Origin: Providencia rettgeri
GTDB lineage: Bacteria; Pseudomonadota; Gammaproteobacteria; Enterobacterales; Enterobacteriaceae
Length of the DNA stretch: 64,000 nucleotides
NCBI RefSeq assembly: GCF_001874625.1
Contig: NZ_CP017671.1
Coordinates: 496,001 to 560,000 of the forward strand
Reading direction: 5' to 3'
The position numbers and the translations under genes were made by a program. Under the pieces are notes generated by a model, which made no database searches, was not told the DNA's origin, and saw nothing but the letters and a program-made list of their open reading frames with translations. This document shows positions 35,139-44,045 of the stretch, piece by piece; within the stretch, counting starts at the first letter, position 1; every line of letters begins with the position of its first letter.

Positions 35139-38100
35139 TGAGAAGCCTCCTCTGTTTCTTTTATCAGGCGGTTAGCTTCAGCAAGCTCATAACGCCTTGG
35201 TGTCAGTGCAGTCGCACTATGATTACGGGCAAGTAATGAATATATGGTGGGCAGAACAAATAAAGTAAATAACGTGCCAACTAGCATCCCTGTTACGATC
35301 ACCAAACCTAATCCAAAGCGGCTATTGGCGCCTGCCCCTGTCGCGAATAACAAAGGTACTAAACCAATGACCATCGCTGCTGTTGTCATTAGGATTGGGC
35401 GTAAGCGAATTTGTGCTGCTTTGAGGATAGCATGGCGTTTGTCCAAACCTTCATTGGCCTGTAACTCATTCGCAAATTCCACCATTAATATGCCGTGTTT
35501 ACTGATTAAACCGATTAATGTCACTAAGCCAATTTGGGTATAAATATTCAACGTTGCATAACCCAGCGCGAGTGGGATCAAGGCTCCACAAATAGATAAA
35601 GGAACAGTGATCAAGATAATCAGTGGGTCGACTAAACTTTCATATTGGGCAGCTAAAACTAAATAAATGATGATGAGCGCCGCCATAAAGGCAAAGGCGA
35701 GGGTGTTACCTTCTTGTTTATATTGGCGCGAATCGGATTGCCAGTCATGGCTGAAGCCGGCAGGTAGTTCACTTGCAATGCCATCTAAATAAGCAACTGC
35801 TTGGCCGAGTGTGACTCCCGGAGCCGGAATTGCTTGGAAAATAGCCGCATTTTGTTGATTAAATTGCGTGAGCTTATTGGGTTCAACTTGCGTATTGATA
35901 TCTACGACAGTTGACAGTGGGATCATCGTTCCTGTTTCCGATTTTACATAGTGCCGTGACAGTGCGTCAGGGGTTAGTCGTTGGCTGCGAATACTCTGTG
36001 GGATCACATCATAGGAGCGCCCATCCATTCCAAAGCGGTTGATATAGTTTTCACCCACTAATAAAGTCAGGGATTCACCAATATCTTGCATCCTGATCCC
36101 CAAACTATTTGCTTTTGAACGATTAATGCGGACTTCAACCACTGGGTTGTTATAGTCAAGGTCGCTATCCACCACCATAAATAACCCACTTTCACGCGCT
36201 TGCTGTTTGATCTCTTCCATGGTTTTGTAAAGCACGGAATAATCTTGTGAGCTTCGTAGTACCATTTGCACCGGTAGTCCCCCTGTTGAGCCCGGCAATG
36301 CAGGTAACTGGAAGACAAAGATACTATTTCCTTCAACATCTCCAACACGTCCTTGTAAGTCAGCTTGGATAGCCGACGCAGGGCGCTCGCGTTGTTCCCA
36401 TGAGGAGAGGTTTGTTCCCCCAAAACTAGCGGAAGGGCCATCAGTGCCGTTAATAATCCATGTGCTTTCTGTTTCCGGTAACTCCATGAAAACATCATGT
36501 AATTTACGTGAGAAACGTTCAACATACTCTAGGTTAGCGTGTTGTGGCGATTTAATAGCGGTTAATACGCTAGATTGGTCTTCAACAGGGGCTAATTCAC
36601 GCGGGGCAGATTGGTAAAGTAGGGGCAAACTGATAAAGACCACAACTGCAATAACACCTGTTAACCAACGGTTTTTCAAAGAAAAATTCAATACAATAGT
36701 ATAGTAATGAGCTAACGTACTGAAGAACGTTTCAGCCATTCGCGCCATGCGCCCTTCGTTTTGTTTTGAATTGAGCATGAAAGAGCTCATCACAGGGGAA
36801 AGGGTTAACGCCACAATACCTGAGACAATCACTGCGCCTGCTAGCGTTAGAGCAAACTCTTTAAATAACGCGCCAGTTAAACCTGACATCAAGCCGATTG
36901 GGGCGTATACCGCGGCTAAGGTAATGGTCATCGCGATCACAGGGCCTGCAACTTCACGAGCCCCAATTAATGCAGCTAAAACAGGGGATTTCCCTTCCTC
37001 AATGTGGCGATGAACGTTTTCGACAACAACGATAGCGTCATCCACAACGAGCCCAATGGCGAGTACCATTGCTAGCAAGGTGAGCAAGTTAACACTAAAG
37101 CCGAAAGCCATCATCAGTGCGGCTGCGCCTAACATTGATAACGGAATGGCTAAGATTGGAATGATGACACTGCGAATTGAGCCTAAACACAGGTAAATAA
37201 CCACAATGACAATGAGCAAGGCTTCAATTAAGGTGCTGATCACTTGGTCAATAGAGGCTTTAATAAAGCGTGAAGTTTCAAATGCCATTTCCACCTTAAC
37301 ACCCGGGGGTAAGGTTTTAGTGATATCAGGCATTAATTGATTCATGCCATCAACAATTACTAACGGGTTCCCCGTTGGTGTCGCAAACAAACCAAGGTAA
37401 ATAGCCGGCTCCCCATTCATCAAACCACTTGTTTCAGTGGATGAAGCGCCCAGTTCAATGGTTCCTACATCTTTCAGGCGGACTAATCCATTACCGTCAT
37501 TTCGGATCACCAGATCACGGAATTCATCAACATTGGTGAGGTCGCTATTGACATAAACGTTAGAAATAACGAATTCACCTTTAATTTTTCCGGGAGCTGC
37601 TTGGTAGTTATTTTGGCGCACAGCTTGCGCGACGTCGGCGGCTGTTAGCCCTCGCCCTGCAAGCTTATCGGCATCAAGCCATAAACGCATAGCAAGTTGT
37701 TGCCCACCAAAAACTTGGACTTTGGCGACGCCGTCAATAGAGGAATACATCGGCTCAATAACGCGGGAGATATAATCCGTTAGCGCTGGAAATTAGTACT
37801 GGAAAAGCCAATATAGGCAACTGCGGTGGATTCCCCAGAAGAAAGCTCAATAACAGGGTCATAAGCTTCTTTCGGTAACTTATAACGAACTTGGTTTACT
37901 TTAGCCATTACTTGAGCAAGAGCTTGGGTAGAGTCTCGATTAAGTTCCATTCGTACAGTGACAAGGCTGCTACCTTGTACTGAGGATGAGGATAGATAAT
38001 CGACCCCCTCGACTGAGGAAACCGCTTGGGCAATAGGTTGCGTCACAAAACCTTGCATCAGCTTTGCTGATGCCCCGGGGTATTGTGTCGTAATGGTAAT

Positions 38101-38232
38101 AGTTGCACTTTCAAGTTGTGGATATTGGCGAATAGGTAGCTTGCTTAGTGCAAATAAGCCAATTAACACGATAAGTGCGCTGACGACCAGAGCTAAGACA
38201 GGCCGGCGAACAAAAATATCAGTAAATTTCAT
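35135..38232 (-). pseudogene. RND-family multidrug efflux permease (MexI/AcrB-like), frameshifted
   Basis: Two ORFs encode one ~1030-residue RND pump. The N-terminal 150 residues (38232-37780) contain the first helix and IRQYPQLESATITITTQYPGASA, then run into a stop after SSTNFQR. The remaining 871+ residues lie in another frame. Near 37788-37794 a single missing base explains it: the second frame continues FPALTDYISRVIEPMYSSIDG, the expected sequence after SSTN. The rest looks intact: proton-relay helix LAIGLVVDDAIVVVENVHRH and C-terminal LVIVTGMLVGTLFTLFVLP. It is the inner-membrane pump of a MexGHI-like operon. Either it is a genuine recent inactivation or a sequencing error. Confidence 0.85.
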
Positions 38233-38242
38233 TGCGCCTTCC

Positions 38243-39352
38243 TTAAGAACCTTGAACGGTCGGAGTCATTGGTTCAGACAAGGTGTCTTGTGCGACAGGT
38301 GTCACCGCAGAACCATCGTTTAAGCGCAATTGCCCTGAAGTCACGACTTTATCGTCGGCAGTTAACCCTTGCTCTATTTCTATTTTTCCATCCCAACGTT
38401 GCCCCGTTTTCACCGAAACGCGTTTAACTGTCATGGCGCTGCCTTCGCCTTGCGTAATGAATACGGTATCGCCATAGGCAGTATAAGTAACCGCAGTTTC
38501 TGGGATGGTGAGGACTTGATTGCTGACTTGGCGCACCACATTGACATTGGCGTACATGCCAGCTTTCAGTGTCCCATCGCTATTGTCTAATGTTGCTTGT
38601 AAGGCAATAGTGCGAGATTTGCCGATTAATGGGTCAATAGCAGTGATCCGAGCTGGGAATGTTTTATTTGGGTAGGCATCGACAGTAATATCGACAATCT
38701 GCCCCAGATGGAGTTCGGGGGATGCCTGCTCATCTAATGAAAAATTGAGCTTTAATGTTTTCGTATTGACAAGGCTAGCGACAGTTTCTCCGGGGCTCAA
38801 ATATTGCCCTTCGTGTACTTGGCGAATACCTATTGTGCCATCGAAAGGTGCGACGATGGTTTTTTGCGCAATCAGAGCTTGGGTTTGACGGATCAAACCT
38901 TGAGCGATATCGCGTTCCGCCCGTGTACTATCAACTTGAGCTTCTGCGACTAAATGCTGTGTTGCGAGGGAACGGGTTCTTTCGTATAAACGAGCAGCAT
39001 TACGCAACTGTGCTTGATAACGCGATAAATCGGCTTGCTCAACCGCATCATTGAGTTGCACTAATAGCTGGCCTTTTTTGACTTGCTGACCAGATCCAAA
39101 AGCAATTTTAGTTATGCGGCCACTGGTTTCAGCTGCCACTAGCACTTGGCTTCCTGCTTCAAGTTCACCTACTCCGTAGAAAGTTCGTGGAGCCGTGTTT
39201 AAACTGACTGGGGCTAACGCGACTTTAACGGGAGGGTACTGGTAAGCAGCTTGTTTATTATCTTCATTTTGTGCATAGGTAGAATAGATAGCACTACCGC
39301 CCCCTGCAGCAATTAAAATTGAACACAGTATGATTATTGTTTTTTTATTCAT
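38243..39352 (-). CDS. Efflux RND periplasmic adaptor subunit (MexH-like membrane fusion protein)
   Basis: A 369-residue HlyD-type adaptor with an N-terminal signal anchor (~4-24), lipoyl halves (VAAETSGRITKIAFGSGQQVKKGQLLVQL and IVAPFDGTIGIRQVHEGQYLSPGETV), an intervening alpha-hairpin (~105-155) and barrel and proximal domains (GMYANVNVVRQVSNQVLTIPETAV). It bridges the pump to an outer-membrane channel, which is not encoded here. The gene lies 12 bp after the DoxX gene and 10 bp before the RND gene, the order of mexG-mexH-mexI. Confidence 0.88.
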   Translation of the reverse strand: MNKKTIIILCSILIAAGGGSAIYSTYAQNEDNKQAAYQYPPVKVALAPVSLNTAPRTFYGVGELEAGSQVLVAAETSGRITKIAFGSGQQVKKGQLLVQLNDAVEQADLSRYQAQLRNAARLYERTRSLATQHLVAEAQVDSTRAERDIAQGLIRQTQALIAQKTIVAPFDGTIGIRQVHEGQYLSPGETVASLVNTKTLKLNFSLDEQASPELHLGQIVDITVDAYPNKTFPARITAIDPLIGKSRTIALQATLDNSDGTLKAGMYANVNVVRQVSNQVLTIPETAVTYTAYGDTVFITQGEGSAMTVKRVSVKTGQRWDGKIEIEQGLTADDKVVTSGQLRLNDGSAVTPVAQDTLSEPMTPTVQGS

Positions 39353-39364
39353 TAGATTTTCCTT

Positions 39365-39793
39365 CTATTTCTGCGTTTTTAACGCGAAATAAAGACCTCG
39401 AAAATGCCCTGCAATAGCGACAGCGATTAAGCCACCGATGACTGAAATATGCTCAATCGCCCAAAACATAGCGATTTTGGCTTCTTCCCCTGTATAGCTC
39501 CAAAAGGTATGAACAATCACAATAGTGAGAAACAAAAATACGGCTAGAGCACCAGTTCCAAGCCATAAAAGGCGGTTGAAAAGCACCAGAACGGAAGCGG
39601 CTAACATGACAAAAGCAGATGCGATATTGAAAAACCAATCCGGGTGCAGACCGGCAGCACGCATTTCGGCAAGGCTATTCTCATAATCAAAAACTTTGGC
39701 TAAACCAGATGAAATAAATAAAACCAAGATCAGCAAACGAGCAATAATCCATAAGCTGTTGCTTTCTAACAATTTGGTGATCACCGATGGCAT
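39365..39793 (-). CDS. DoxX-family membrane protein (MexG-like)
   Basis: A 142-residue protein with four predicted membrane helices and the DoxX start (LLILVLFISSGLAKVFDYENSLAEMRAAGLHPDW). MexG, the first product of the Pseudomonas mexGHI operon, is a DoxX protein of this size; here too it is first in the operon, before the adaptor and the pump. It probably modulates or assists efflux of redox-active compounds. The promoter faces soxR across a 104-bp gap with a SoxR-box-like element. Confidence 0.78.
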   Translation of the reverse strand: MPSVITKLLESNSLWIIARLLILVLFISSGLAKVFDYENSLAEMRAAGLHPDWFFNIASAFVMLAASVLVLFNRLLWLGTGALAVFLFLTIVIVHTFWSYTGEEAKIAMFWAIEHISVIGGLIAVAIAGHFRGLYFALKTQK

Positions 39794-39845
39794 AAACCTA
39801 TCCCCTTTAAAAAAATAATGTCAATTGACAAACTTGCAGGGTGGT

Positions 39846-39881
39846 ACTATAAAACCTTAAGTTAAGTTAAGTTGAGGTCAA
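39846..39881 (-). promoter_or_regulatory. SoxR-type promoter of the MexGHI-like operon with an expanded spacer
   Basis: On the minus strand -35 TTGACC (39881-39876) and -10 TATAGT (39851-39846) are 24 bp apart. The spacer begins TCAACTTAA like the soxS SoxR box (CCTCAAGTTAACTTGAGG) but contains three CTTAA units. With two units the spacer would be 19 bp, the SoxR/MerR-type value, and the box would match the soxS box at 16 of 18 positions. Confidence 0.65.
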
Positions 39882-39897
39882 GCTAAGGGACGCAAAA

Positions 39898-40395
39898 ATG
39901 ACAGAGAAAGACACGAAAGCGATAAAACCACGCAAAGAAAGTGGAAAAAAAATAGATTTTACAAGGGCATTAACCGTTGGTGAGGTAGCTAAACTTGCTG
40001 GTGTGGCGGTGTCGACAGTTCATTTTTACGAGTCAAAAGGGTTGATCCAAAGTACACGCACGCAAGGAAATCAACGACGTTTTCACTCTGTGGTTCTGCG
40101 TTATATTGCCATCATTAAAGTTGCGCAAAGTACGGGGATACCACTACATGAAATTCAAGAAGCTTTGGGGCGTTTTCCTGCGAATAGTTCACTCACATCG
40201 GAACAATGGAAAGAAATGTCCACCCAGTGGCGCTCTTCTTTAGATAAGCGGATCAGGCAGTTAACTCGTTTGCGCAATGAATTAGATAATTGTATTGGCT
40301 GTGGTTGTTTATCACTGAGTGATTGCCCGCTTCGCAACCCTGATGATGTATTGGGAAAAAGAGGCCCCGGCGCACGAATTTTGGAACGCCCATAA
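39898..40395 (+). CDS. soxR: SoxR, redox-sensing MerR-family activator
   Basis: A 165-residue MerR-family protein. The N-terminal winged helix ([26 protein letters not shown]), the dimer helix and the [2Fe-2S] cluster motif C132-x2-C135-x-C137-x5-C143 ([16 protein letters not shown]) identify SoxR. It carries an unusual ~20-residue basic N-terminal extension. It is divergent from the MexGHI-like operon rather than from soxS, the arrangement of non-enteric SoxR regulons where redox-active metabolites are the signal. The promoter it faces has a displaced spacer. Confidence 0.93.
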   Translation: MTEKDTKAIKPRKESGKKIDFTRALTVGEVAKLAGVAVSTVHFYESKGLIQSTRTQGNQRRFHSVVLRYIAIIKVAQSTGIPLHEIQEALGRFPANSSLTSEQWKEMSTQWRSSLDKRIRQLTRLRNELDNCIGCGCLSLSDCPLRNPDDVLGKRGPGARILERP

Positions 40396-40440
40396 GTCAT
40401 TTCCCCTTACCTGCATCCCATCACATTTCTCACCATTTGG

Positions 40441-40470
40441 ATAGCCACTGCAAAAAGTGGCTATTTGTTT
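40441..40470 (+). terminator. Terminator-like hairpin downstream of soxR
   Basis: A 9-bp stem (ATAGCCACT with AGTGGCTAT, 6-nt loop) followed by TTGTTT, 46 bp after the soxR stop. The U-tract is short. Confidence 0.6.
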
Positions 40471-40628
40471 AGGTATATCAACACATTATTATTTAAATTG
40501 CCGCACTGAATGGATAATTTTTGCGTCCATCGGCTACAGCTTTTGGCTATTTTTGCGTAATTATTCGTCATGTTAATTTTTTGTGAAATCATTGTAATTA
40601 AATGAGAGTAAAAAAGAGGATGCCGAAG

Positions 40629-41414
40629 ATGAGAGGTTTAAATAGTAAAATTGCCATCGTTACCGGAGGTGCGACCAAAATTGGTGCAACCGTGGCGAAA
40701 ATATTGAGCGATTACGGCGTGACGGTCACTATTTTTGATATTGATGCAGTGAATGGTGAAAAAGTTGTTCAAAATGAGCCGAATATTGATTTTCTTCCAG
40801 TAGATATTACCGATGATCAGCAGCTTAAGCAGGGAATTGACCGTGTTGCGCAAAAATATGGTCAACTCGATTTTTTAGTTAATCTGGCCGCCACTTATCT
40901 TGATGAAGGCCAGTCATCCACAAGGCAAGATTGGCTAACTGCCTTAAATATTAATGTTGTCAGTGCCGTCATGGCGGCTCAGTTTGCCAAACCTCATTTA
41001 GCGAAGTCGGGTAAAGGGGCGATAGTTAATTTCACCAGTATCTCTTCTAGCGTTGCGCAAACTGGTCGTTGGTTATATCCCGCATCTAAAGCCACTATGT
41101 TAGAGGTCACTCGTAGCCAAGCGATGGATTATGCGCAGGATGGGGTCCGTGTGAACTCTGTGTCACCGGGTTGGACTTGGTCTCGTGTCATGGATGAAAT
41201 AACGGGGGGCAACCGGCAAAAAACAGACCGCGTAGCTGCGGATTACCACTTATTAAAACGCGTTGGCGACCCTGAAGAAGTTGCTCAAGTTGTCGCGTTC
41301 CTTCTTTCTGACCTAGCGAGCTTTGTCACTGGCGCAGATTACGCCGTTGATGGCGGTTACTCGGCTATGGGACCCGAACAGGCTAAACCCGCAATTCCCC
41401 GTCTTGCTGAATAA
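40629..41414 (+). CDS. Short-chain dehydrogenase/reductase of the indole/isatin island
   Basis: A ~261-residue SDR with a cofactor loop IVTGGATKIGATVAKIL (TGGxxxIG), the acidic VFIDIDA-type residue after strand 2 (TIFDID), the NLAA motif, Ser in FTSISSS and the catalytic Tyr-x3-Lys as YPASKAT. I start it at 40629, preceded by GAGGA; upstream ATGs lack ribosome sites. It is the first gene before the StyAB-like pair. In Acinetobacter the SDR IifB oxidises indole-2,3-dihydrodiol after a similar monooxygenase, so the same step is likely here. Substrate is inferred. Confidence 0.85.
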   Translation: MRGLNSKIAIVTGGATKIGATVAKILSDYGVTVTIFDIDAVNGEKVVQNEPNIDFLPVDITDDQQLKQGIDRVAQKYGQLDFLVNLAATYLDEGQSSTRQDWLTALNINVVSAVMAAQFAKPHLAKSGKGAIVNFTSISSSVAQTGRWLYPASKATMLEVTRSQAMDYAQDGVRVNSVSPGWTWSRVMDEITGGNRQKTDRVAADYHLLKRVGDPEEVAQVVAFLLSDLASFVTGADYAVDGGYSAMGPEQAKPAIPRLAE

Positions 41415-41449
41415 GACACCATATTAAAGACTTTGCAGAGGAAAATACT

Positions 41450-42694
41450 ATGCGTCGTATTGCTATCGTAGGTGGTGGTCAAGCGGGTATGCCATTAGCT
41501 TTAGGCTTGCTCGATAAAGGCTATGAAGTCACAGTTGCAACAAACCGTACGCCAGATGATGTGAAAAAAGGCCGTGTGATGTCGAGCCAGTGCATGTTCG
41601 ATATTTCACTACAATTTGAGCGTGATTTAGGGCTAAATTTTTGGGAAGAAGATTGCCCACCCGTTGAAGGTATTGGTTTTACGGTTCCACATCCAGAAAA
41701 AGCGGGTGAAAAAGCCATCACATGGCGGTCTCGCTTAGATAACTATGCGCAAGCCGTTGATCAGCGTATCAAAATGCCATATTGGATGGAGCTATTTGCG
41801 GCTCGTGGCGGTAATTTACGTATTGAAGATGTGGGTATTGCAGAGCTCGAACGCCTAGCGGAAACCCATGATTTAGTAATATTAGCAGGGGGCAAAGGTG
41901 AAATAGTCAAGCTCCTTGAGCGTGATGAAACCCGTTCGCCGTATGATAAACCTCAGCGAGCTTTGGCATTGACCTATGTCCACGGCATGTTACCAACCCC
42001 TGAATATTCACAAGTTTCATTTAACTTGATCCCTGGAGTTGGTGAATATTTCGTATTCCCTTCTCTGACGAACAGCGGTGATTGCCACATTATGGTCTTT
42101 GAAGGGGTCCCCGGTGGGCCAATGGACCAATGGAACGAGGCGCGTACTCCCCAAGAACATTTGGCTTACAGTAAAAAGATCCTTAACACCTATTTACCAT
42201 GGGAAGGGGAGCGCTGCCATAACATTGAGCTAACAGATGATAACGGTATTCTAGCGGGACGATTTGCGCCGACAGTGCGTAAGCCCGTGTTAACGCTGCC
42301 ATCAGGTAAAATTGTGTTCGGCTTAGGTGATGCGCTAGTCACCAATGACCCGTTGACAGGGCAAGGTTCAAACAATGCGACGAAAGCCAGCAAAGTTTAC
42401 TATGACGCTATCTTAGCGCATGGAGATAAACCTTATACCGCCCAGTGGATGAACGACACTTTCGAACAATTCTGGAAATATGGTCGCTATGTTGTTGAGT
42501 GGACAAACTCTTTATTGGCTCCTCCTGAACCGCATATTTTACATCTCTTGGATGCCGCTCAACAGTTGCCATCTCTCTCACATACTATCGCTAATGCATT
42601 CAACTACCCACCAGTCTTATTTCCTTGGTGGAAAGATGGGGCAGCTTGCGAGGCTTACATCCAATCACAAATGATGGAAGAAGCTCGAGCCTAA
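41450..42694 (+). CDS. StyA/IifC-like FAD-dependent (indole) monooxygenase
   Basis: A 414-residue group E flavoprotein monooxygenase. It has the FAD motif GGGQAGMPLALGL, ARGG(N/K) at the position seen in StyA, the SPYDKPQRALALTYVHG block close to StyA's SPFEKPQRALCVGLFKG, GLGDALVTNDPLTGQGSNNA near the flavin and a C-terminal NAFNYPP. It takes reduced FAD from the flavin reductase encoded next and epoxidises or hydroxylates the C2-C3 bond of styrene or indole. The isatin-hydrolase-type neighbour favours indole. Confidence 0.87.
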   Translation: MRRIAIVGGGQAGMPLALGLLDKGYEVTVATNRTPDDVKKGRVMSSQCMFDISLQFERDLGLNFWEEDCPPVEGIGFTVPHPEKAGEKAITWRSRLDNYAQAVDQRIKMPYWMELFAARGGNLRIEDVGIAELERLAETHDLVILAGGKGEIVKLLERDETRSPYDKPQRALALTYVHGMLPTPEYSQVSFNLIPGVGEYFVFPSLTNSGDCHIMVFEGVPGGPMDQWNEARTPQEHLAYSKKILNTYLPWEGERCHNIELTDDNGILAGRFAPTVRKPVLTLPSGKIVFGLGDALVTNDPLTGQGSNNATKASKVYYDAILAHGDKPYTAQWMNDTFEQFWKYGRYVVEWTNSLLAPPEPHILHLLDAAQQLPSLSHTIANAFNYPPVLFPWWKDGAACEAYIQSQMMEEARA

Positions 42695-42708
42695 AAGGGG
42701 AGTCCAAT

Positions 42709-43245
42709 ATGTCTATGATTGCAGAGGATACATTCATGTGTGATAGGGAATGGGGCCATACCGAATTTGAACCTAAAGCCTTGCGCAATTTACTCGGTTG
42801 TTATCCAACAGGGGTCGCGGTTGTGATCACACGTGCAGCGGATGGCCGTGACGTTGGGTTAACAATTAACTCATTTGCATCGTTATCACTCGACCCACCA
42901 TTGGTGTTATGGAGCCTAGTTAACCATTCACCAAATTTATCTGTGTTTCGTGATTGCCGTCATTTCACTATCAATATTTTAGGTAAAGAGCACCAAGAAC
43001 TGGCCATGCGTTTTGCTAACCCACGCATCGAAAATAAATTTGCAGATGTGGCGACCCATGTAACGCCAGAAGGTGTCCCCGCGCTACATGGCGCGATAGC
43101 CACCTTAGTTTGCGAAAATCATAAACAAGACCATATCGGTGATCACCTATTAATGGTGGGACATGTTCGGCGGATTAGCAGTGAAACAGGTAAGCCGCTG
43201 GTTTTCCATGGTGGCACGTTTACCGCTTTACATGAAGCCCTTTAG
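42709..43245 (+). CDS. Flavin reductase component (StyB/IifD-like)
   Basis: A ~178-residue flavin reductase-like protein (LLGCYPTGVAVVITRAADGRDVGLTINSFASLSLDPPLVLWSL; later NDHxxGDHLLMVGHV-type block DHIGDHLLMVGHVRRI) that supplies FADH2 to the monooxygenase upstream. I start it at 42709, after GGGGAG seven bases upstream. The longer frame extends into the monooxygenase gene without a ribosome site. The 14-bp gap to its partner supports a two-component system. Confidence 0.87.
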   Translation: MSMIAEDTFMCDREWGHTEFEPKALRNLLGCYPTGVAVVITRAADGRDVGLTINSFASLSLDPPLVLWSLVNHSPNLSVFRDCRHFTINILGKEHQELAMRFANPRIENKFADVATHVTPEGVPALHGAIATLVCENHKQDHIGDHLLMVGHVRRISSETGKPLVFHGGTFTALHEAL

Positions 43246-43259
43246 GTGTAGGAGAGATT

Positions 43260-44042
43260 ATGAACCAGCCAGCATTGATGACATTCGTAAAAGAATTGCA
43301 ACAGGGCAATATTCGCGTTGTTGACTTGACGCAGACATTATCCCCATCGTTTCCTGCCTTGCAGTTACCCGAACAATTTGGGCAAGTATGGTCATTTAGT
43401 ATGGAACAAATTTCCCGCTACGATGATAACGGCCCTGGGTGGTATTGGAATAATTTTAGTTGTGGGGAACATACAGGAACCCATTTTGATGCACCTATTC
43501 ATTGGATAAGCGGCAAAGACCAAGCCAATAATACCGTAGATACGATCCCTGTCGAAAATTTTGTGGCACCAGCGGTTGTGGTCGATGCCAGCCAAGAAGT
43601 GGCTAACAATGCAGATTGGGTACTGACGGTAGAGTTTCTACAACAATGGGAACACAAACACGGCAAAATCCCAAAAGGGGCATGGGTATTATTTCGGACG
43701 GATTGGTCAAAAAAGGCCGATAACCCTGTGGAATATGTAAATATGCACGAAGATGGTGCACACACACCCGGACCATCGCAAGAAGCGGTTGAGTGGCTTA
43801 TTCATGAGCGTGATGTGAAAGGGTTTGGTGTTGAGACTATTAATACTGATGCAGGGCAATCTTATCGTTGGCCAATTGCATATCCCTGTCACACATTGAT
43901 GCATGGCAGCAATAAATATGGCCTGCAATGTTTAAAAAACCTCGATAAATTACCTGCAACTGGCGTCGTCATTGTTGCCGCTCCTTTAAAAATTGAAGGG
44001 GGCTCAGGTAGCCCATTACGTGTACTAGCGCTGGTGGGGTGA
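43260..44042 (+). CDS. Cyclase-family hydrolase, predicted isatin hydrolase
   Basis: A 260-residue protein of the cyclase/kynurenine-formamidase-like metal hydrolase family. The metal site His71-Thr-Gly-Thr-His75-Phe-Asp77 with His81 (HTGTHFDAPIHW) is the pattern of manganese isatin hydrolases, which open isatin to isatinate without cofactor. It also has FRTDWS and GFGVETINTDAG. Next to an indole-type monooxygenase, isatin is the obvious substrate; N-formylkynurenine or another lactam is the alternative. It starts 14 bp after the flavin reductase gene. Confidence 0.82.
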   Translation: MNQPALMTFVKELQQGNIRVVDLTQTLSPSFPALQLPEQFGQVWSFSMEQISRYDDNGPGWYWNNFSCGEHTGTHFDAPIHWISGKDQANNTVDTIPVENFVAPAVVVDASQEVANNADWVLTVEFLQQWEHKHGKIPKGAWVLFRTDWSKKADNPVEYVNMHEDGAHTPGPSQEAVEWLIHERDVKGFGVETINTDAGQSYRWPIAYPCHTLMHGSNKYGLQCLKNLDKLPATGVVIVAAPLKIEGGSGSPLRVLALVG

Positions 44043-44045
44043 TTT

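Noticed and set aside
36067-36525. 152-codon ORF in another frame inside the RND gene
   Set aside because: It is an overlapping frame of a well-conserved pump gene; its translation resembles no protein I know.
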